A DNA stretch of 62,191 nucleotides, from positions 1 through 62,191 of IMG/VR virus record IMGVR_UViG_3300032561_000021; one strand, given 5' to 3'. The translations under genes were made by a program, and so were the position numbers. Positions 61,193 to 62,191 of the stretch are shown here, piece by piece. The number at the start of each line of letters is the position of its first letter. The stretch's first letter is position 1. Below the pieces are notes generated by a model that saw nothing but the letters and a program-made list of their open reading frames with translations, had not been told where the DNA came from and ran no database searches. Origin of the DNA: a virus.

Positions 61193-62191
61193 TACTGTCA
61201 ACTACATGTTCTACTTCGTAGTTGGTCATTTCGGGATAGATCGGAAGGCTTAATGCTTCTTGTGCGTGAGCACTACTACCACGCATTAAATCTCGTGCGT
61301 AATCAATATAATCCCACCCCACTGGATGTTCAAATAAAGGTTGCTCGTAATGTATCTTAGTTTCGATACCTTTACTAGCTAAGTAACCTTGCATTTGACT
61401 ACGATTGCCTGTACGCATAACAAATTTGTGCCAGGCATGTTCTACATCTTGATTAGGCAACATAACATCTACCCAATCAGTTAAGTGTTCTGCATAGTAA
61501 TCGGCAATTTCTGCACGACGGCGTTGCCATGTATCAAAGTATTTTAACTTAACTAACATTTGAGCACAATCAGATTCTGACATCTTGCTGTTGGTTCCAG
61601 CAAAGTCGTGACCTGCAATCTTACCATTATCACGTAACGATAAACATGCTTGATAGATATCGTAATTGTCGGTTAATATCATGCCGCCTGATCCGTAATT
61701 GGGTAAGTTCTTTGTAGGATCAAAACTAAGCACACTAACATCGCCTAGTTTACCACTAGGGATACCGTTATATGTAGCACCAAAAGATTGTGCCGCATCT
61801 TCAATAATCATAACATCTTCATTAAAGAACTTGGTTACGTTTAGTAATCGATCGTAATCTAATACATTACCAAATATATTAACGTACATAACAGTATCAA
61901 CATTGCCATCTAATGCATAATCGATACTGTCAATATCTAATAGGGCATTGTGATCTACATCACAGTATACAGGTTTATTGCCAGCCATTAGTACAGAGTT
62001 AAGTGTAGCAATAAAACTAATACCCGGAATCATTATGTTTTCAAAGTTTTCGCTACGTGATGTAGCCATTTGGGCAAACACAAGAGCTTGTGTCCCGGAG
62101 TTAACTGCTACTGCATATTGACGCATACAACGTTGAGCTATATGTCGTTCAAACATCTGGGTATAAGGACCATCTAACACATGTCCGCTTA
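61173..62191 (-). CDS. DegT/DnrJ/EryC1/StrS-type sugar aminotransferase (partial, N-terminus outside window)
   Basis: At least 338 residues; the frame is open to the window edge (SGH before LDGPYTQMFE), so the true start lies outside. PLP motifs: NSGTQAL, MIPGISFIATLNSV, IIEDAAQSFGATYNG and SFDPTKNLPNYGSGG, where the Lys of PTKN is the PLP lysine. ETKIHYEQPLFEHP near the C-terminus is also typical. The family moves an amino group to a keto-sugar nucleotide to make amino sugars. It converges with the 1013-residue gene (20-bp overlap). It is consistent with phage-made modified sugars. Confidence 0.92.
   Translation of the reverse strand, partial: SGHVLDGPYTQMFERHIAQRCMRQYAVAVNSGTQALVFAQMATSRSENFENIMIPGISFIATLNSVLMAGNKPVYCDVDHNALLDIDSIDYALDGNVDTVMYVNIFGNVLDYDRLLNVTKFFNEDVMIIEDAAQSFGATYNGIPSGKLGDVSVLSFDPTKNLPNYGSGGMILTDNYDIYQACLSLRDNGKIAGHDFAGTNSKMSESDCAQMLVKLKYFDTWQRRRAEIADYYAEHLTDWVDVMLPNQDVEHAWHKFVMRTGNRSQMQGYLASKGIETKIHYEQPLFEHPVGWDYIDYARDLMRGSSAHAQEALSLPIYPEMTNYEVEHVVDSITAYLN

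Noticed and set aside
1-62191. Prophage or bacterial genomic island interpretation
   Set aside because: No integrase, repressor, attachment repeats, tRNA or bacterial housekeeping genes are present; the gene order is that of a T4-type phage.

Overview
The window is part of the genome of a tailed, contractile (T4-type) bacteriophage. Support comes from a baseplate block (gp53-, gp5-, gp25- and gp6-like proteins), the gp46/gp47 recombination nuclease pair, a gp55-type late sigma factor and several T4-like late promoter motifs (core GATAAATA). There is no integrase, tRNA, rRNA, CRISPR array or insertion sequence. The DNA is AT-rich by eye and genes are tightly overlapped. Host and phage genus cannot be read from the sequence; the gene set resembles T4-like phages of aquatic bacteria.

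Layout. (1) 1-199 is the end of a small phage gene, followed by about 520 bp of hairpin-rich non-coding DNA. (2) 722-7653 is a leftward operon: gp55, a 58-residue lipoprotein with a TTG start, gp47, an SGNH-like hydrolase, gp46, two radical SAM proteins and a GIY-YIG nuclease. (3) 7771-28011 is the rightward baseplate block: tube/hub proteins, a spike without lysozyme domain, a separate peptidoglycan hydrolase candidate, the wedge proteins and a 3433-residue structural protein. (4) 28018-38503 holds tail fibres: three proteins sharing an N-terminal anchor, a glycine/proline-rich adhesin and one more tail protein. Between the adhesin and a 78-residue glycine-rich piece sit three non-structural genes: an unknown protein, an asparagine-synthase-like PP-loop protein and a prolyl-hydroxylase-like 2-oxoglutarate oxygenase. 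(5) At 38515-38560 a near-consensus sigma70 promoter overlaps a terminator hairpin. (6) 38569-62191 is an accessory island: GT-A-like glycosyltransferases, six more radical SAM proteins, another glycosyltransferase family, a Rossmann-fold protein, three SGNH-like hydrolases, a NodU/CmcH-type carbamoyltransferase, a NUMOD3/GIY-YIG homing endonuclease, a small nucleotidyltransferase, an APS-kinase-like/DUF2061 fusion, a 1013-residue repeat protein built from degenerate glycosyltransferase modules, and a DegT-type aminotransferase cut by the window edge.

How the parts may work together. The structural genes are probably driven late by gp55. The island begins with a host-type promoter, so it may be expressed early and could remodel the host surface or make a modified glycan or peptide; alternatively it decorates the virion. 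The strongest candidates for a new system are the array of eight radical SAM proteins in two architectures, intermixed with sugar- and ester-modifying enzymes, and the pairing of a polyproline tail adhesin with a prolyl-hydroxylase-like gene. Substrates are inferred, not shown.
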